Positions 1 to 11,878 are shown, numbered from the stretch's first letter. The stretch is DNA of 64,000 bases from Lutraria lutraria (GCA_964023205.1 OZ026839.1:18010386-18074385); one strand, 5' to 3'. Notes: generated by a model from the letters alone, not told the origin. Translations and numbers: made by a program.

Positions 1-650
1 ATTTTGTCCGGACAATTTCTCAGCAACTACCCACAGGATTTCAACGAAACTTCACAGAAGTGATCAGTAGTAAGCCTAGTTGCGCATGCTTAAAGCATTT
101 TTCGTTTGGATAAATTTGCACTGAGTTATAGCCCTTTGTTGTTTTTATACAGTATATACAATAGGCAAATTTTGTCCGGACAATTTCTTAGCAACTACTC
201 ACAAGATTTCAATGAAACTTCACAGAAGTGATAAGTAGTTAGCCTAGTTGTGCATGCATTAAACTTGTCTTGGTTGGTTAATTTTTCACTGAGTTATGAC
301 CCTTTGTTGTTTTTTATACAGTGTATATACAATATCTCAGTAACTACTCATAGGAATTCAATGAAACTTCACAGAAGTTATAAAAAGTAAGCCAAGTTGT
401 ACATGCAATGACCAGGTTTTGTTTGGATTAATTTTCACTGAGTTGTGTCCCTTTGTTTTGTACAGTTAGGTAAATTTTCTCAGCAACTACTCACAAGATT
501 TCAATGAAACTTTACAGAAGTGATAAGTAGTTAGCCTAGTTGTGCATGCATTAAACTTGTCTTGGTTGGTTAATTTTTCACTGAGTTATGGCCCTTTGTT
601 GTTTTTTATACAGGAATTCAATGAAACTTCACAGAAGTTATAAACAACAG
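1..650. repeat. Tandem repeat, about 4 copies of a 140-170 bp unit
   Basis: Copies begin near 1, 169, 331 and 472, with a fragment at 612-645. Each carries the same run of phrases: 'cagcaactac', 'caatgaaacttcacagaag', 'gcatgc', 'actgagttat' and 'ccctttgttg'. Copies 2 and 4 are nearly identical to each other and less like 1 and 3, which suggests duplication of a two-unit block. No reading frame is conserved across the copies. Confidence 0.85.
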
Positions 651-655
651 TATGA

Positions 656-964
656 ATGATAATGACTTTTTGTCAAAACTTAACACTTATGACAGATCAT
701 ATCTTTACAAAATTTGACCATTTTATGATTATTGGTGAATTAAACTATGATTTATTATGTTACAAAGGTCGCCCTCTGGAAGATCGCCCTCTGGAAGATT
801 TTGTTGAACTTTTTGATTTGCAATGTCTACTTAAAGAACCTAGATGTTTTGTAAAAAATTGTACACCATCTCTATTAGATGTCATACTTGCAAATTCCAA
901 ATCACTATGTATGAAAACTCAAAACTTTCCAACCGGAACCAGCGACTGTCATAATTTTATTTGA
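656..964 (+). pseudogene. LINE endonuclease fragment (carboxyl part)
   Basis: The 102-residue frame carries GELNYDLL near residue 27, which fits the GDFN-type motif of apurinic endonucleases of non-LTR retrotransposons. It is followed by LLDVILAN and TGTSDCHN, the usual end of that domain (SDHN/SDCH). A duplicated 9-base phrase (codons for RPLED) sits in the middle. Only the second half of the endonuclease is present, so the LINE is 5'-truncated where the tandem repeat ends. The linker and reverse transcriptase follow directly downstream on the same strand. Confidence 0.75.
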
Positions 965-1144
965 ACGGTTGTCAACAACGCAACTCCAAAAAATGAGAAA
1001 ACTAAGATTAACTACGGAAGTTTTAAGCATCTAGATGTAAATGCTCTTAATACTGAACTGTCAAATATTAGAGTTCCTACAGTAAATTATTTTGACTCCA
1101 GTAAAGAGTCAGTAAATACTTTATATGAAAAATTTGATTCTGCT

Positions 1145-2400
1145 GTGTCTGATATATATAATAAGCATGTACCAGAAAAACAGATGTATAAAAAAGCAAA
1201 ACAAATTCCATATATGAATAAAAAACTACGTAAAGCTATATACCAGAAGAAAATGTATCTTCACAAATATCAAAAATCTAGAACTTGTGATCATTGGGAA
1301 ACTTACATAAAACAAAGAAATTTAGTAAACAAATTAAAGCACAAGTCAGCAAATATGTATTTTCAAAAACGGTGTATTGGGGGAGCAAAAACCTCAGACT
1401 TTTGGAAGACAATTAAACCTTTTTTATCTAATAAATCATGTTCAGACTTACCTAAAATTATTCTAAATGAAAAAGACACTATCATTTCAAGTGATGCGGA
1501 AAATGCTGAAATTTTTAACACTCATTTTGCAAATGTAGCCGAGTCCATCGTCAAAGATTACTCTTTTAACCCAGCCAATCATCCCAGTCTTGATAAAATA
1601 AGAGAAAATAAACCTGTTATTGAAAACTTCAAATTCTGTGAAGTAGATATGTCTGATGTTTCTAATGCAATAAATTTGTTAAATGTAAAAAAAGCTACAG
1701 GAGTTGATAAAATCTCTGCCAAATTACTAAAACTAAGTAAACCAGCTCTGACAGAACCCCTTTCAAATTTGATTAATATATCAATTTCTACTAGCACTTT
1801 CCCCAATAAACTTAAACTGGCTCAAGTCACCCCACTATTTAAGAAAAATGATTCCTTTGATAAGTCTAATTATAGACCTGTTAGTGTCCTGCCAATGCCT
1901 TCAAAATTTTTTGAAAAGATTATTGCAAACCAACTTACAGCTCATTTTAATGATATTTTAATCAGTATCTATGTGCTTTCAGGATGGGTCACGGTTGTCA
2001 GACAACTTTACTTAAACTGCTGGAGGACTGGAGGCAGGCTCTAGACAGTAACCAGTACGTCACTGCAGTACTTATGGATCTCTCTAGGCATTTGATTGCC
2101 TACCTCATGACATCCTCTTGTCAAAGCTTACTGCCTATGGCCTGTCAGAGCATGCATCCAGACTCCTTCAGTCTTATCTCTCTGATAGGAAACAACAAAT
2201 CAAGTTAGGTAAAACTCTCAGCTCCTGGGCAAATATAACAAAAGGGGTAACACAAGGATCAATACTGGGGCCTCTACTGTTCAATATTGTTATAAATGAC
2301 ATTTTTTACTTTATTAATAAGTGTACAACTATGCAGATGATAACACCCTTTCCTTTAAATCCCAAAATTTTGATGAGCTAATTCAAACTCTCCAATCAGA
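1145..2400 (+). pseudogene. LINE reverse transcriptase, broken
   Basis: The first frame (1,145 to about 1,980) holds the linker and RT palm start: KKATGVDKIS, LAQVTPLFKK and NYRPVSVLP. The frame then shifts. GCQTTLLKLL and VLMDLS lie at 1,984-2,100, and TQGSILGPLLFN lies in the frame open from 2,118. The YADD catalytic box is encoded near 2,330 (AACTATGCAGATGAT) but out of frame with the preceding block. These motifs are diagnostic of CR1/Jockey-type non-LTR elements. At least three frame changes show it is dead. Confidence 0.85.
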
Positions 2401-2521
2401 GAGCAATATTCTTATTGATTATTGATCAATTGCTGTTGGCAAATCTACCTCCTCAAAAAAAACTCTTTTGATATTGGTAATGCCATAAACCACTTGTGAT
2501 AAGATTGTTAAACTACTTGGA

Positions 2522-3394
2522 GTGGATATTGCCTACCAAATTAACTTTGACCACCATATTAAATGTCTATGTAAGAAGGCAGCCACTCAAATAAACATTC
2601 TGAAAAGGATAGGCAAAAATCTAACCCAGCCAAACAGACTCCTTATGTTCCGTACTTTCGTTATATCAAATTTTAATTTCTGTCCAATGGCTTGGTATTT
2701 CTGTTCGGAAGCCAATATAAGAAAGATGGAGAAATTACAAGAGAGAGCACTCCGTTTTGTTTTTGTTTACAATAATTACAGTCTGTCTTATAATGACTTG
2801 TTAGACAAGGTAAATCTTCCATCCCTGCAAATAAGGCGCATGAGGTCTATGACAGTAGAAACTTTCAAAATTGTAAATGGTATGTCCCCACCAGTGCTAT
2901 CAGATATCATTGTTAAACGAGAATCAAGCATTTATTTTAGATATACAAATATTTTACAGGTACCTCATGTCAGAACAACAACTTATGGTAAAAATCTTTT
3001 AAGTACGCTGCTCCATCACTGTGGAACTCCCTTCCAGAACACTTCAGGAAATGCTCAAACTTTGCTCAATTCAAATATCCCATCCTCTTATGGAATGGTG
3101 AGTTTTGTAAATGTAAAAGTTGTAATGTTATGGGAATGGCATAGTGATATGGAGCAGCATAAAAATGCATGTACGCTTAATTTTGTGTATTATGCTCAGT
3201 TTGTGTCATATAAGAATCTTTTTCCTGTTGCTATGCTCTTTTATTGCTTGCTATTAATATGTTTAAGCTGCTACTCAGTAAATGTTGCTTGCTTACTATT
3301 GTCCTGTTATATCATGTCAATGTATGCTTGTGTTATATGTGATATATGCTTTTATGTTGTTTTATGTTGCATGAAAATTTGTAAAATCTGTTGA
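2522..3394 (+). pseudogene. LINE carboxyl-terminal domain and 3' end
   Basis: Residues 1 to about 160 match the typical post-RT part of CR1-like LINEs: INFDHHIKCLCKKA, TFVISNFNFCPMAW, KLQERALRFV and TFKIVNGMSPP. Near 3,000 the frame shifts; another frame then reads WNSLPEHFRK and ends with a CxCxxC motif near 3,105. The rest of the long frame (hydrophobic, from about 3,110) is probably 3' untranslated sequence that happens to stay open. The element seems to end around 3,470. Confidence 0.8.
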
Positions 3395-3867
3395 AACTGC
3401 TTAAATTACACTTTATCTTTCAGCTTTTTTACGCTTGTTATACATATTTATCATGTTTTATAGTCGGTTGTACAAGCTCGTATGAGCTTATGTTTATGTA
3501 ACTTATCTTTCGTTAGATCTGTGAGGTTAAATAGTTCAAAACTATCGCAAACTGTTTAATTTCGGGCAATGAATGTGAGATTTGAGCATTATTTCTGTGT
3601 CTCGTGTATAAACAGACGCTATCAACTTTATTCCGCAAAGATAGCATGCTAGACTGTTTGAATAGTTCATTTCAACCTTCGCTTCGTGGTCATTCACATA
3701 TCCTTAGATCCAAAAGAATGTTCGAAATCGAGAATTGCTGGTAAGAAATATAACACCACTACTCACCCGTCATCGGTGTTTACCTCTGTTGGGTAGTCAT
3801 CACTCTGTAGGGCATTCATCCGGTTATACCGTGTGTTGTTGGTGTATGAAAACCAAGATACGGCAGT

Positions 3868-4130
3868 TCCTGGGCATGCCCCTTTAAGCAGATGACCAAT
3901 TTCAACGAAACTGTTAGAAATGTTCCTTGCTTCCTCTACCAAAGTTGTTGGGAAAATAAATTTCATTAAAAACTGCGTTGCCATTGCAGTCAATAGGAAA
4001 CACTTTTTAAAAAGATCTTCTTATCCGAAACCACAGGGCCGAGAGCTTAGTTAATTAATGTGTAACATTGTCTAGAGGACAACCTTCAAGTTTGTCTAAA
4101 TTATTGGCCCCGCCCCGGGAGTCATTCGAA
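3868..4130 (-). repeat. Pearl-like repeat fragment, inverted
   Basis: Read on the minus strand this carries the phrases of the big repeat arrays further right: ggccctgtggtttcgga, aagaagat, atggcaacg and caactttggtagagg. It is a core and tail fragment in the opposite orientation. The minus-strand frame over 3,763-3,993 is only this repeat and is not a gene. Confidence 0.75.
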
Positions 4131-5530
4131 TTATAAAGTTTTATATATTACCTTGTTGTTATTTACAGTAGATAATTGACTTACTGCTACTTAAGCTTGA
4201 CTTTTTGCCACTTACTTGCTATTGTAGCACTTATCTACTAACATTTATATGTTATTCAAACCAAAGTTTGACTTACTGATACTTTATTATTTATTTATTA
4301 TTATTCATATTTTAACTATTTCTAAAACATGGTACATAGGAAATATATTACACAAAAAGGGCTTATAAAGTTATAGTGTTCAAACAAAAATATATTACTG
4401 AATATACAAATTGAGATTGCTATGGAAGAAAGTAGCTTTTATCATATAAAGTCTGATGCGCTACCCAAAATCACATAGCTGCTACCTCCCGGCTATACTA
4501 GCAGATTCCTGCTATCTAAAACAGAAGTCGCTACTAGTAGCGCCTAGGTAGCAGGTACATAGAAGATACTCGCTACCACCTGCTACCCTCCTGCTATACT
4601 AGTTAATTCTTGCTATCCAATAAAGTAGCGACTAGGTAGCAGCTAGCTAGCAGCTACATTTCTATTTCCATAAAGGCTACCATTATCAAATGTTGCGTGA
4701 CCATGCACCATTTCTTAAACGATGTGTATAAAACATACTGTATCAGAAAATAATCGAAAAAATACCGCAAAATATATTTATTGCAAATCGTATGAAGGCA
4801 TACATTAAATCATTTTACCGTATACTTTTTATCTAAAATGAAATTTCGCATACAAAATATCATAACAAGAGTATGTGAACATAATTTACTCCAAAAGAAA
4901 TAGTTGAATATTCTGGGTACGGATAGTATCATTTCTTAAATTGAGTCCGGATAGTACCATTTTCTTTTTATACTACTAAACCTGAGTAATACTGACTTAT
5001 GAAGCTAAATATTCCAAAACAAACTAGAAACTGTTACCACATACACTCGGTTTATTTCCTGGTGCGTTAAAAAATGAGATAAAGAAGTTTTGCCATGTTT
5101 TATGACATTTTATAAGAAAATTACGGAACGTATCACGCACAAGTCAAAACTTATCCCGTTTTCAGGCCTTTACTAAAGAGACTTACTACAAACCATTTTC
5201 ACGAAAACATAATATGCAACAGTAAATCCTTGGTTTGGTGCGCGAGATCATTTAATATCAATTTGACGATTTCATGCAGAAATAATTAAATCTAATTTTG
5301 AGTCGAGGAGATGTTGTCAATAAAAGTGTACGATGTGTATCCAGTAGCAGGTGCTCGATGACGTAATGTACTACCATTGAATGTTAATATGAGATAATAT
5401 AGATAATATGAGTATCTTTCTATCATGTCACTGTTCTAAACTTCTAATAAATAAGGTGCATACATGTACTAATGTTTAGTATCAATGTAGTGCCATTGTC
5501 ATTATACAAGTATTTTTTATTGGAACCTGC
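4131..5530. other. No gene; TAGC/GCTA-rich short-period repeat inside
   Basis: At 4,470-4,670 there are many short copies of 'gctacc', 'ctgctat', 'actag' and 'gtagcag', several of them self-complementary. The rest (4,680-5,530) is AT-rich single-copy-looking sequence without a supported frame. Confidence 0.5.
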
Positions 5531-5534
5531 ATCC

Positions 5535-5730
5535 CTGGTTTTGTAGTTAAGGTCAATGACTTCAAATCACTATAAGCTCTCACTGATAGAGGGTCGTAGG
5601 TTCGAGCCTAGCTACCAAAATATGTCTCTTTATGTGAGAAAGTACTAAGGCAGTTGCTTACGGATTATGGTAGTCTAGTACTGGTTCTTCCCAGGAACAA
5701 TGGTAAGGTGAACTGTCTGCCACAAAACAA
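5535..5730 (+). repeat. tRNA-derived SINE, plus-oriented copy
   Basis: It contains an RNA polymerase III box B-like GGTTCGAGCC after 'tgatagagggtcgta', then 'tctctttatgtgagaaagta', 'cagttgcttacgga' and 'gtgaactgtctgcc'. It ends in an 'acaaaacaaaacaaaac' tail. The same phrases occur in reverse complement at 6,240-6,480. A box B start with an A-rich repeated tail is typical of tRNA-derived SINEs. Confidence 0.7.
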
Positions 5731-6239
5731 AACAAAACTTAGTTACTAATACTGCTTTTAAGGATTTAAGCATCATGCAGAGCTTACTAAGGTGGTGAAA
5801 GGCCGATTGTTAGTGAACGATGTAAAGAAACTGTCACCTGCTGAACGGACATCATCATTAGAATCGGTTCTTAAAGTGATTTGTAGTTTTGTAGTTAAAG
5901 TCGACACACTTTATGCATGCTGGTATGGAAGCAAGGTTTGGTACATTATTGGTTATAAATAGTAATCATGCTTACAGTATAAAATGTCATTATATTTTAA
6001 GTATGTTTTGGGTATGATTGAAAGTTTCTTTAATGTGTAGCTGATGTGAATAAACAGCCATCATGTTGAAGTAAATCTTTAAGTTTATGAAGATCTTTTC
6101 AATCATGACAAGTTTTGACAATTTTGCTCATGATCTTTGTACTGTTTAGTGTATCGTTCTTTTCATTTAAGTTAACACTTAAGTAGACTTAATACTTGTT
6201 ATTTTAAAGGAATTATTACACTAATATATGGATTTTGTT

Positions 6240-6480
6240 TGTTTAATCATATGGGGTTTTACGCCCCTATTCAACAGTCAGAGTCAATTTTATGAGGCAG
6301 ACAGTTCACCTAAGCTTAAGCATTGAACCAGTACTCGAGTCCCATCCTCCGTAAGCAACTGCCTACTTTCTCACATAAAGAGACATGGTCGCTAACTGGG
6401 CTCAAACCCATGACCCTCTGTCAGTGAGAGGTTATAGTGATTTGAAGTCAGCGAACTTTAACACTCGACCATGGAAGCGG
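6240..6480 (-). repeat. tRNA-derived SINE, minus-oriented copy
   Basis: On the minus strand it begins 'ccatggtcgagtg', reads through a tRNA-like head (anticodon-loop region 'gacttcaaatc', box B-like 'gggtttgagccc') and the same body as the copy at 5,535. It ends with 'ggggcgtaaaacccc', a tail motif also seen at 10,215-10,260, 52,905-53,075 and 61,471-61,771. The long gap between the A and B boxes suggests a Leu/Ser-type (long variable arm) tRNA origin; that is inference. Confidence 0.7.
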
Positions 6481-6610
6481 GTTAATATATTGAAGAATAT
6501 TTTTTATTCCATATACATGTTTCACTGAATAAATTGTTATGTTTGTATACTGTACCTTGCTGTGCTTCATTTCAATGAAAACTGTGACAGGAATCAATGT
6601 GTTAACCAAG

Positions 6611-6697
6611 ATGGCAGCCTACGATTTTCTGTATCCTATCCAAAGGCACGAAAGGGAGAACCTGTGGCCAAAAGCGTTAAAACAGAACAAACTTTGG
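6611..6697 (+). CDS. Possible first coding exon, unknown small protein
   Basis: ATG at 6,611 sits in a strong start context (accaagATGG). The frame runs 29 codons (MAAYDFLYPIQRHERENLW...) to a GTATAA donor at 6,698. The peptide is charged and Trp-containing and reads like a real amino terminus, but I do not recognise the family. A likely last exon lies at 7,014. The donor is phase 0 and that acceptor needs phase 1, so another exon is missing between them or one border is wrong. No promoter motif was evident upstream. Confidence 0.4.
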
Positions 6698-7013
6698 GTA
6701 TAAATTAATTTTTCAATTATGTTTTCAATATTTCTCAATATATTTCTTTTCAGATATTTCGTGAAAGAAAATGAATTAAAAACTGACAATATGCACCATT
6801 GACTACTTGGACAGACCCATCAGATCCATATTTGTGCTCTTTAGGAAATTATTTCATATGTAATTATTTCATGTGTAACACAACTATTAATTCATGTTTA
6901 AGTTAAATTGGTGAAAAAGATGTCATATTGTTTACAAATTGTCAAAATGAAATACCCTTTCATGCAATTGATTAATTTTCAAATTTTAATAAGAAGATAT
7001 GCTTATTATTCAG

Positions 7014-7180
7014 GTTATGTGAGACGTGTTATGGATGAAGTATCAAGATTAAGAAAATGTCAGCCCAGTTACCAAACTGCATACAAGCATTTGACTGATA
7101 AAGATGAGGAACGTCCTGTGCCTTTGTCTCATAGCACACCAAGAAGATCAGTCCATTTTAAGCGTTTTAATAAATATTAA
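7014..7180 (+). CDS. Possible last coding exon, unknown small protein
   Basis: A 'ttattattcag' acceptor precedes 55 codons ending at TAA 7,178-7,180. The peptide starts YVRRVMDEVSRLRKC, has a charged middle (LTDKDEERPVP) and ends with a basic tail (STPRRSVHFKRFNKY). AATAAA overlaps the last codons and another AATAAA lies at about 7,449. Codon use and the absence of repeats argue for a host gene rather than a transposon. I do not recognise it. Confidence 0.4.
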
Positions 7181-9322
7181 TTGCTTTGTGATGTTGACCA
7201 GATAAGTTGTTGTGTGGCATAATATCGGAAATGCTACTTGAAGTACAATTTGGTTGTATCATAGCAGTGTATGGTGAATTTGTTAGCAATTAGTGTATAT
7301 TCTATTCTTTGATTGATGTAGGGTATGATACTACCAGGTGCTAGTGAATTCATTCATTTGTCAAATATTCATGATTGTCAATACATGTATATGTGTATTA
7401 TTCATTACATGCAAATTTGTTACTTATACTCTCCATTATGTAGGATTGAATAAATACACAGTCAATATCCTTTATGAAAAAGCAACTTCATACGAAATAC
7501 AAAAACCAATGCATCTTGTAATTTGATACTTATAACGTTTCGTTATAGTTTTTCTTGTTATGATTATCATGAATGCTTTAGTTTGTAAAATACTGTCTGC
7601 TTTTTGACAAATGGCTTCTATTTCATAAATCACCAAGTCAATGTATAAGCTTTCTAATGTGATACCGGTCATCACGAATAACTTCTTACAGACCAACTTT
7701 AAGACATAATTTTACCAGACCAAAAGAAATTTTATCGGACCAAATGTTAAACTGTCTGCTTGATCTTTTGTGTCTAAAAATATGTTAGTTTTTAGGATGG
7801 TGTAATAATAATAGACAGAATTCTTTTTATCATTTACTTGTAAAACGTTAGTGTTGTGTAAAGCATTATGCATTTGAGACAAAATATGGATTTAAAAATC
7901 ACCGGACCATTGTTGTGACAACCCATCGATTTTACCAGACAGGCAGTGATTTAGGCAGACTCGGTCTTTGAACCAATGGCCAAATTCAAAGACTGTACTA
8001 CTTGTAATTTCTCACATTGATCATGTCATTTGCTTCATTTTATGAAATAATGGTGCTATACATTTTTGTTTATATTTTTTTGTAGTATGATATCAAATTA
8101 GGTCATGATAACAAAAATATTTCGAAAAAGGAAATGTAAAATAAGTGATGATGTTAGTAAAACGATAAATTAATATGACACATTGTGAGACAATTTGCAG
8201 TTATTTTTAGAGGGCCTTAAAGGCAATGATTGTTTTTATACATGAACTTATTAAAAATAAGATCAGACATTGTAGTTGTTTGTCTCTGACGCTGATACAT
8301 GCAGATTTTCCCTGTGTTTCTGTAATTGATCTCATTAAAATGTAATCTATTAATAATTACTGAGCAAAAATTATTGCTTTACAATAGCTCAACATGAGCA
8401 GATCCTGGATTTCATACAGGGGGGGGGGGGGCATACTTAATTACTAGTAGTGTATGCATACTAATTGCAGTATTCAAGCTGATTATGGTAAAACAAAAAG
8501 CGACAGATCAGTGTTCTTCAAAATCGAGTAATTGAATTCTATTTCACATCTATTCTGTCTGCTCAGTCAATTCATGTTGATTACATCGAACAATTTCATT
8601 GTGGGTAAATGAATCCACAGCACACTTCTGATGTAAACATTTTCCAAATTGTCTTTAACTACACTTGACAGTAAAACTTTATGGCACTTCTTTGACATCA
8701 ATCTGTACACACATCTTGCGAAGCATCTGTAAGCCAGACATCTGTATAACCTACAGTACAAAATGACATGAACACAGTAAGATTGGCTGTATTATTAATG
8801 CATATTTATAACCCAACACTAGTTCAAATGTAGACATGACACATGGTAGCTATACATAATAAGGATGGAAAACAACAGGTCCGTAGGGACCTGGTGAGGA
8901 GGGTAAGCCCTCCCAATACAATGTAATTTACAGTTGTAGCAGTACTGTTAATAGTACTTGTATTTATAAATTGTATACATCAACCAAGGTATATATTTCA
9001 TATCCTGGACAATAATTTTTAATGAATTTCATAAAATATATTCTAATGACAATGTTAAATTTAGTGAGCAAGAATAACAGTGCTGTCTGAGAATATTGAG
9101 ACTTTCTTTGTTGACACCCTGGAAGTAATTGATATCGAAATACGTGTGAGACATTACAATGTTAACACTGCTATATTCCTCCTTCTTTATTCAAAGTAAC
9201 TAATTAGTCGCAAGAACCAAACTCTTTAGACTAACACAGCCATTTGCTTCACCCTAGCTCAAGAATTCTACGGCTAGTTACACACTAATGGCACCACAAA
9301 TGTAGTAAAAGGAAAATAAGGT
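7181..9322. other. No supported gene
   Basis: AT-rich sequence with a 12-base G run near 8,421. Frames here are short and on both strands and lack recognisable motifs or splice support. I see no repeat family beyond short phrases. Confidence 0.5.
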
Positions 9323-9394
9323 ACCTGATAGGAGGCTTGAACTCGCAACCTCCTGCTTGCAAGTCAGATGCTCTACCAACTGAGCTGATCGGGC
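9323..9394 (-). tRNA. tRNA-Ala(TGC)-like gene or SINE head
   Basis: On the minus strand, 72 bases fold as a cloverleaf. The acceptor arms are GCCCGAT and ATCAGGT (six of seven pairs, counting one G-T). The D arm is GCTC-AGTTGGTA-GAGC, the anticodon loop is CTTGCAA (TGC, Ala), and the T region GAGTTCAAGCC matches box B. The sequence continues ACC and then TTATTTTCC, which has a short T run usable as a Pol III terminator. Mismatches in the anticodon and T stems, and one C-A in the acceptor, make a tRNA pseudogene or the head of a tRNA-derived SINE as likely as a working tRNA. Confidence 0.5.
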
Positions 9395-9399
9395 TGGTG

Positions 9400-10290
9400 A
9401 ATATCCCAGCCAATACATACCACAAGATACCACACGGGTACACAGGTATAGTTGAGTATAAATGAGTGTAAAATATCATACTCGTGAATACGTTGACAGT
9501 CTAATGAAGTTCCCATGTCCAAAAAGTACTCGTAATAGGAAGTCTTCAGAACAGGTACATTAAAAATTGCTTGAATCCCTCTGCGGTCAGTGATACCAAA
9601 GACCCTCTGCCACCAACAATGTTCATCCTTTGAAAACTGCACTTGTTTATTGTTGACATTATCATACAACATTCTCACTGACACCTGTGGTGTTGAACAA
9701 TGGACTGTAACTGAATAAAAATCACCCAAATCACTATTATAAGTTTGTGGTCGCCGGCAGAAAGGATCTAACTAAGAGTAAACACCGTTTATTTTATGAA
9801 AATCCGTCAAATATGTCCAAAAACAGCTATAAGTACGAACAAATAACCCAGACAATGTCTTTCATCGAAATATGATGGTCTTCAGTCACAACTGAGCGAT
9901 TAACGTCGTAAGATAACAAAATATCGCTGGACACTACTGTTTCAACACGGAGAATCCATGTACTAAATTTAGACCACGCTAGGCCGTACTGATGCTGATT
10001 GGCTACAATCGTCATTCATTAATATTTTAACCAATCAGACGACAGGGATTATTTGCATCATTTTGCTGTCAACATATTCCCACGGCATTCAAAACAGTCG
10101 TGTGGCCAGCGATATTTTGTTATTAGATCTAAGCTCGTAGCAATGTGGTATCGGACAAGATTTTCAAAGATTATTTTTCAAAGTAGTTTGATACCAAAAA
10201 ACATCCAGGTAATTTTGTTTTGTTTATGTGGAGATTTTCGCCCCTTTTCAAAAGTCAGAGTTGCATGAAGTTCCTTATTAATATCAAGGC
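9400..10290. other. No supported gene
   Basis: Short frames on both strands lack motifs. Positions 10,215-10,260 carry a SINE-tail phrase (gagattttcgccccttttcaa). Nothing else is evident. Confidence 0.45.
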
Positions 10291-10299
10291 ATATAATTA

Positions 10300-10850
10300 T
10301 ATGCTATAATCTGTATAGATGATGTTTGTATCCGAGTCTGCGCTTCAATGCTGCTTTTATGGCACCGGTGTCAGTGACCAACCTTGGAAGACTGGTAACA
10401 GTGTTATTAACATCAGATGGAACAAGTACAATATTTCCATTAATAAAATACTACTTTCCAACATTGGCTTAATGAAGACGTAGAAATGGAAGTATTGGAG
10501 CTACTAGCAACTGTTCAAGAACATTAAGGTCTTTCAGAGGTCCTTGCTTTGGAAATGTCATTTTATTGAGATAAGAGCATGGTGGTATTTTCTTCTCTTT
10601 ATGTAAGATAAACAAGTTTTACATATCAAAGATTCACTACAGTCGAATGTATATAGATTTTCACATGTTTTTTCAGTTTGTTGATAACTTCATTTACCAT
10701 ATCTTTCAGGGTATTTCCTTTAAACTTACTGTCTGTTTTACAAATGCTATGTCTGTACCACAGCTGATGACACAACTCACATACATGAACTGGACCATGC
10801 TCTACTGTGGTATGGAATCTTTCTATCAGAATACTTCTGTCAACACATTT
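10300..10850 (-). pseudogene. Helitron-like protein, amino-terminal zinc region (decayed)
   Basis: Reading leftwards, the frame near 10,800 gives IERFHTTVEHGPVHVCELC followed by HQLWYRHS, the CxxCxxLWYRxS pattern I associate with the amino-terminal region of Helitron helicase-like proteins. Further on, HKEKKIPPCSYLNKM and LKDLNVLEQLL appear at about 10,480-10,600, then VPSDVNNTVTSLPR and IKAALKRRLGYK at about 10,320-10,430, the block that normally precedes the Rep domain. Several stops and shifts separate these pieces. The Rep nuclease and helicase are absent, so it is 3'-truncated. Confidence 0.65.
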
Positions 10851-10859
10851 TTCTTATCT

Positions 10860-11336
10860 ATTTTTCCTTTGTGTTGCATTTTCATTATTTCTATAACTTT
10901 CATCATGTCTCTTTTCATGTCTGGTTTTAGTTCTTTTTACATTTTCGTTATTTCTATCAATCTTGTCACTTCGTTTTTCCTTCCTTGACAAGTTTTTATT
11001 ATTTCTTTAACTTTCATCACGTCTTTTTTCATGTCTGGTTTTGGTTCTTTTCACATTTTCATTATTTCTATAACTTTCATCACTACGTTTTTCCTTCCTT
11101 GACAAGTTTTCAGACGTTTTATAATCCTCATTCTGTATTTTAGCTTTTCTGATTTCATTTTCTCGATGTCTGTGGGCATTATTTTCCCTCTTCTTTCTTC
11201 TAAGTTCGTTTTCACGATCTCTGTATTTCAGATCTTGTCTTATTTGTGCTTTATTGCTTCTAGGAGGAAGTAACTTTGCTTCAATTTCACAGTTAAACTT
11301 TTTGTTTGTACTGTTATTTCTGTTTGTTTCGTCCAC
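10860..11336 (-). pseudogene. Lys/Arg-rich repeat region of the Helitron-like protein
   Basis: The minus frame over 11,007-11,336 begins VDETNRNNSTNKK after a stop and contains degenerate charged repeats such as SRKEKRSDESYRNNENVK. The DNA repeats with a period near 70-120 bases (caagttttcagac, tttcattatttctataactttcatc) and the pattern runs on leftwards past the stop to about 10,860. Charged repeats of this kind commonly lie between the protease and zinc regions in such transposon proteins. Immediate flanks (protease on the right, zinc region on the left) support one original protein. Confidence 0.6.
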
Positions 11337-11342
11337 ATTGTA

Positions 11343-11878
11343 TTAATGTAATAGTGTAGAGCATTCTTCAATCGGAAACACTGTTATTTCACTATTTGGT
11401 AACAACTTGTAATCATGAGGATTCATATTGTTAGACAGAAAAGCTGCATTTGCTACGACAAATATCCAAAACAGTAAAGTGGGTCCTAGATGTTGTGGTG
11501 TTGTATATTTAATGCTGCTGCGGTCAAAATTCTCATACAACAACTGAAGCTGCGGAATCACTTGATACAAATGATTTTGACTAGGTAAACTATCAAACAC
11601 ATGCACACTTTGATGTTCTCTAGCTGACAAAACATAATGACCACTTATATATATAATGCATTTGGATGGCTTTAACCCCTGCAGGAATTTTCACTGGAAT
11701 AGCCTCTCCCTTAGTGACTAGATAGTGCAAGATAAGATGGTGCAAGCATTCCGTAATGACACAGGAATTGCACTCGCAGAAGTTGGCTTATGTAATCCAT
11801 GATTCTTATGTCTATATCTCCTTCAAGTACGTCATCAACATAAATACCACAGAACGAGTGTATATGTAATCCACCACA
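11343..11878 (-). pseudogene. Ulp1-like cysteine protease domain, active-site Cys lost
   Basis: An acceptor (ttatttcag) precedes 11,878. The next frames give MDYISQLLRVQF, then GHYVLSAREHQSVHVFDSLP, IKYTTPQHLGPTLL and FVVANAAFLSNNMNP. This follows the order of Ulp1/C48-type proteases: His in GHYVLS, Asp in VFDS, Gln in TPQ, then the Cys-Gly pair. Where Cys-Gly is expected (after PTLL) the sequence encodes Phe-Trp, so the protease would be inactive. At least one frame change separates the His block from the amino part. It belongs to the Helitron-like gene whose exons lie at 12,156-12,511. Confidence 0.65.

Noticed and set aside
3763..3993. 76-codon minus frame
   Set aside because: It is an inverted fragment of the pearl-like repeat, not a gene.
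8421..8432. Poly-G run (others at 27,950 and 31,923)
   Set aside because: Simple sequence; no quadruplex-type spaced G tracts or gene context to support a function.
10647..10988. 113-codon plus frame, hydrophobic
   Set aside because: It is the antisense shadow of the Lys/Arg-rich repeat and zinc region of the Helitron-like gene.
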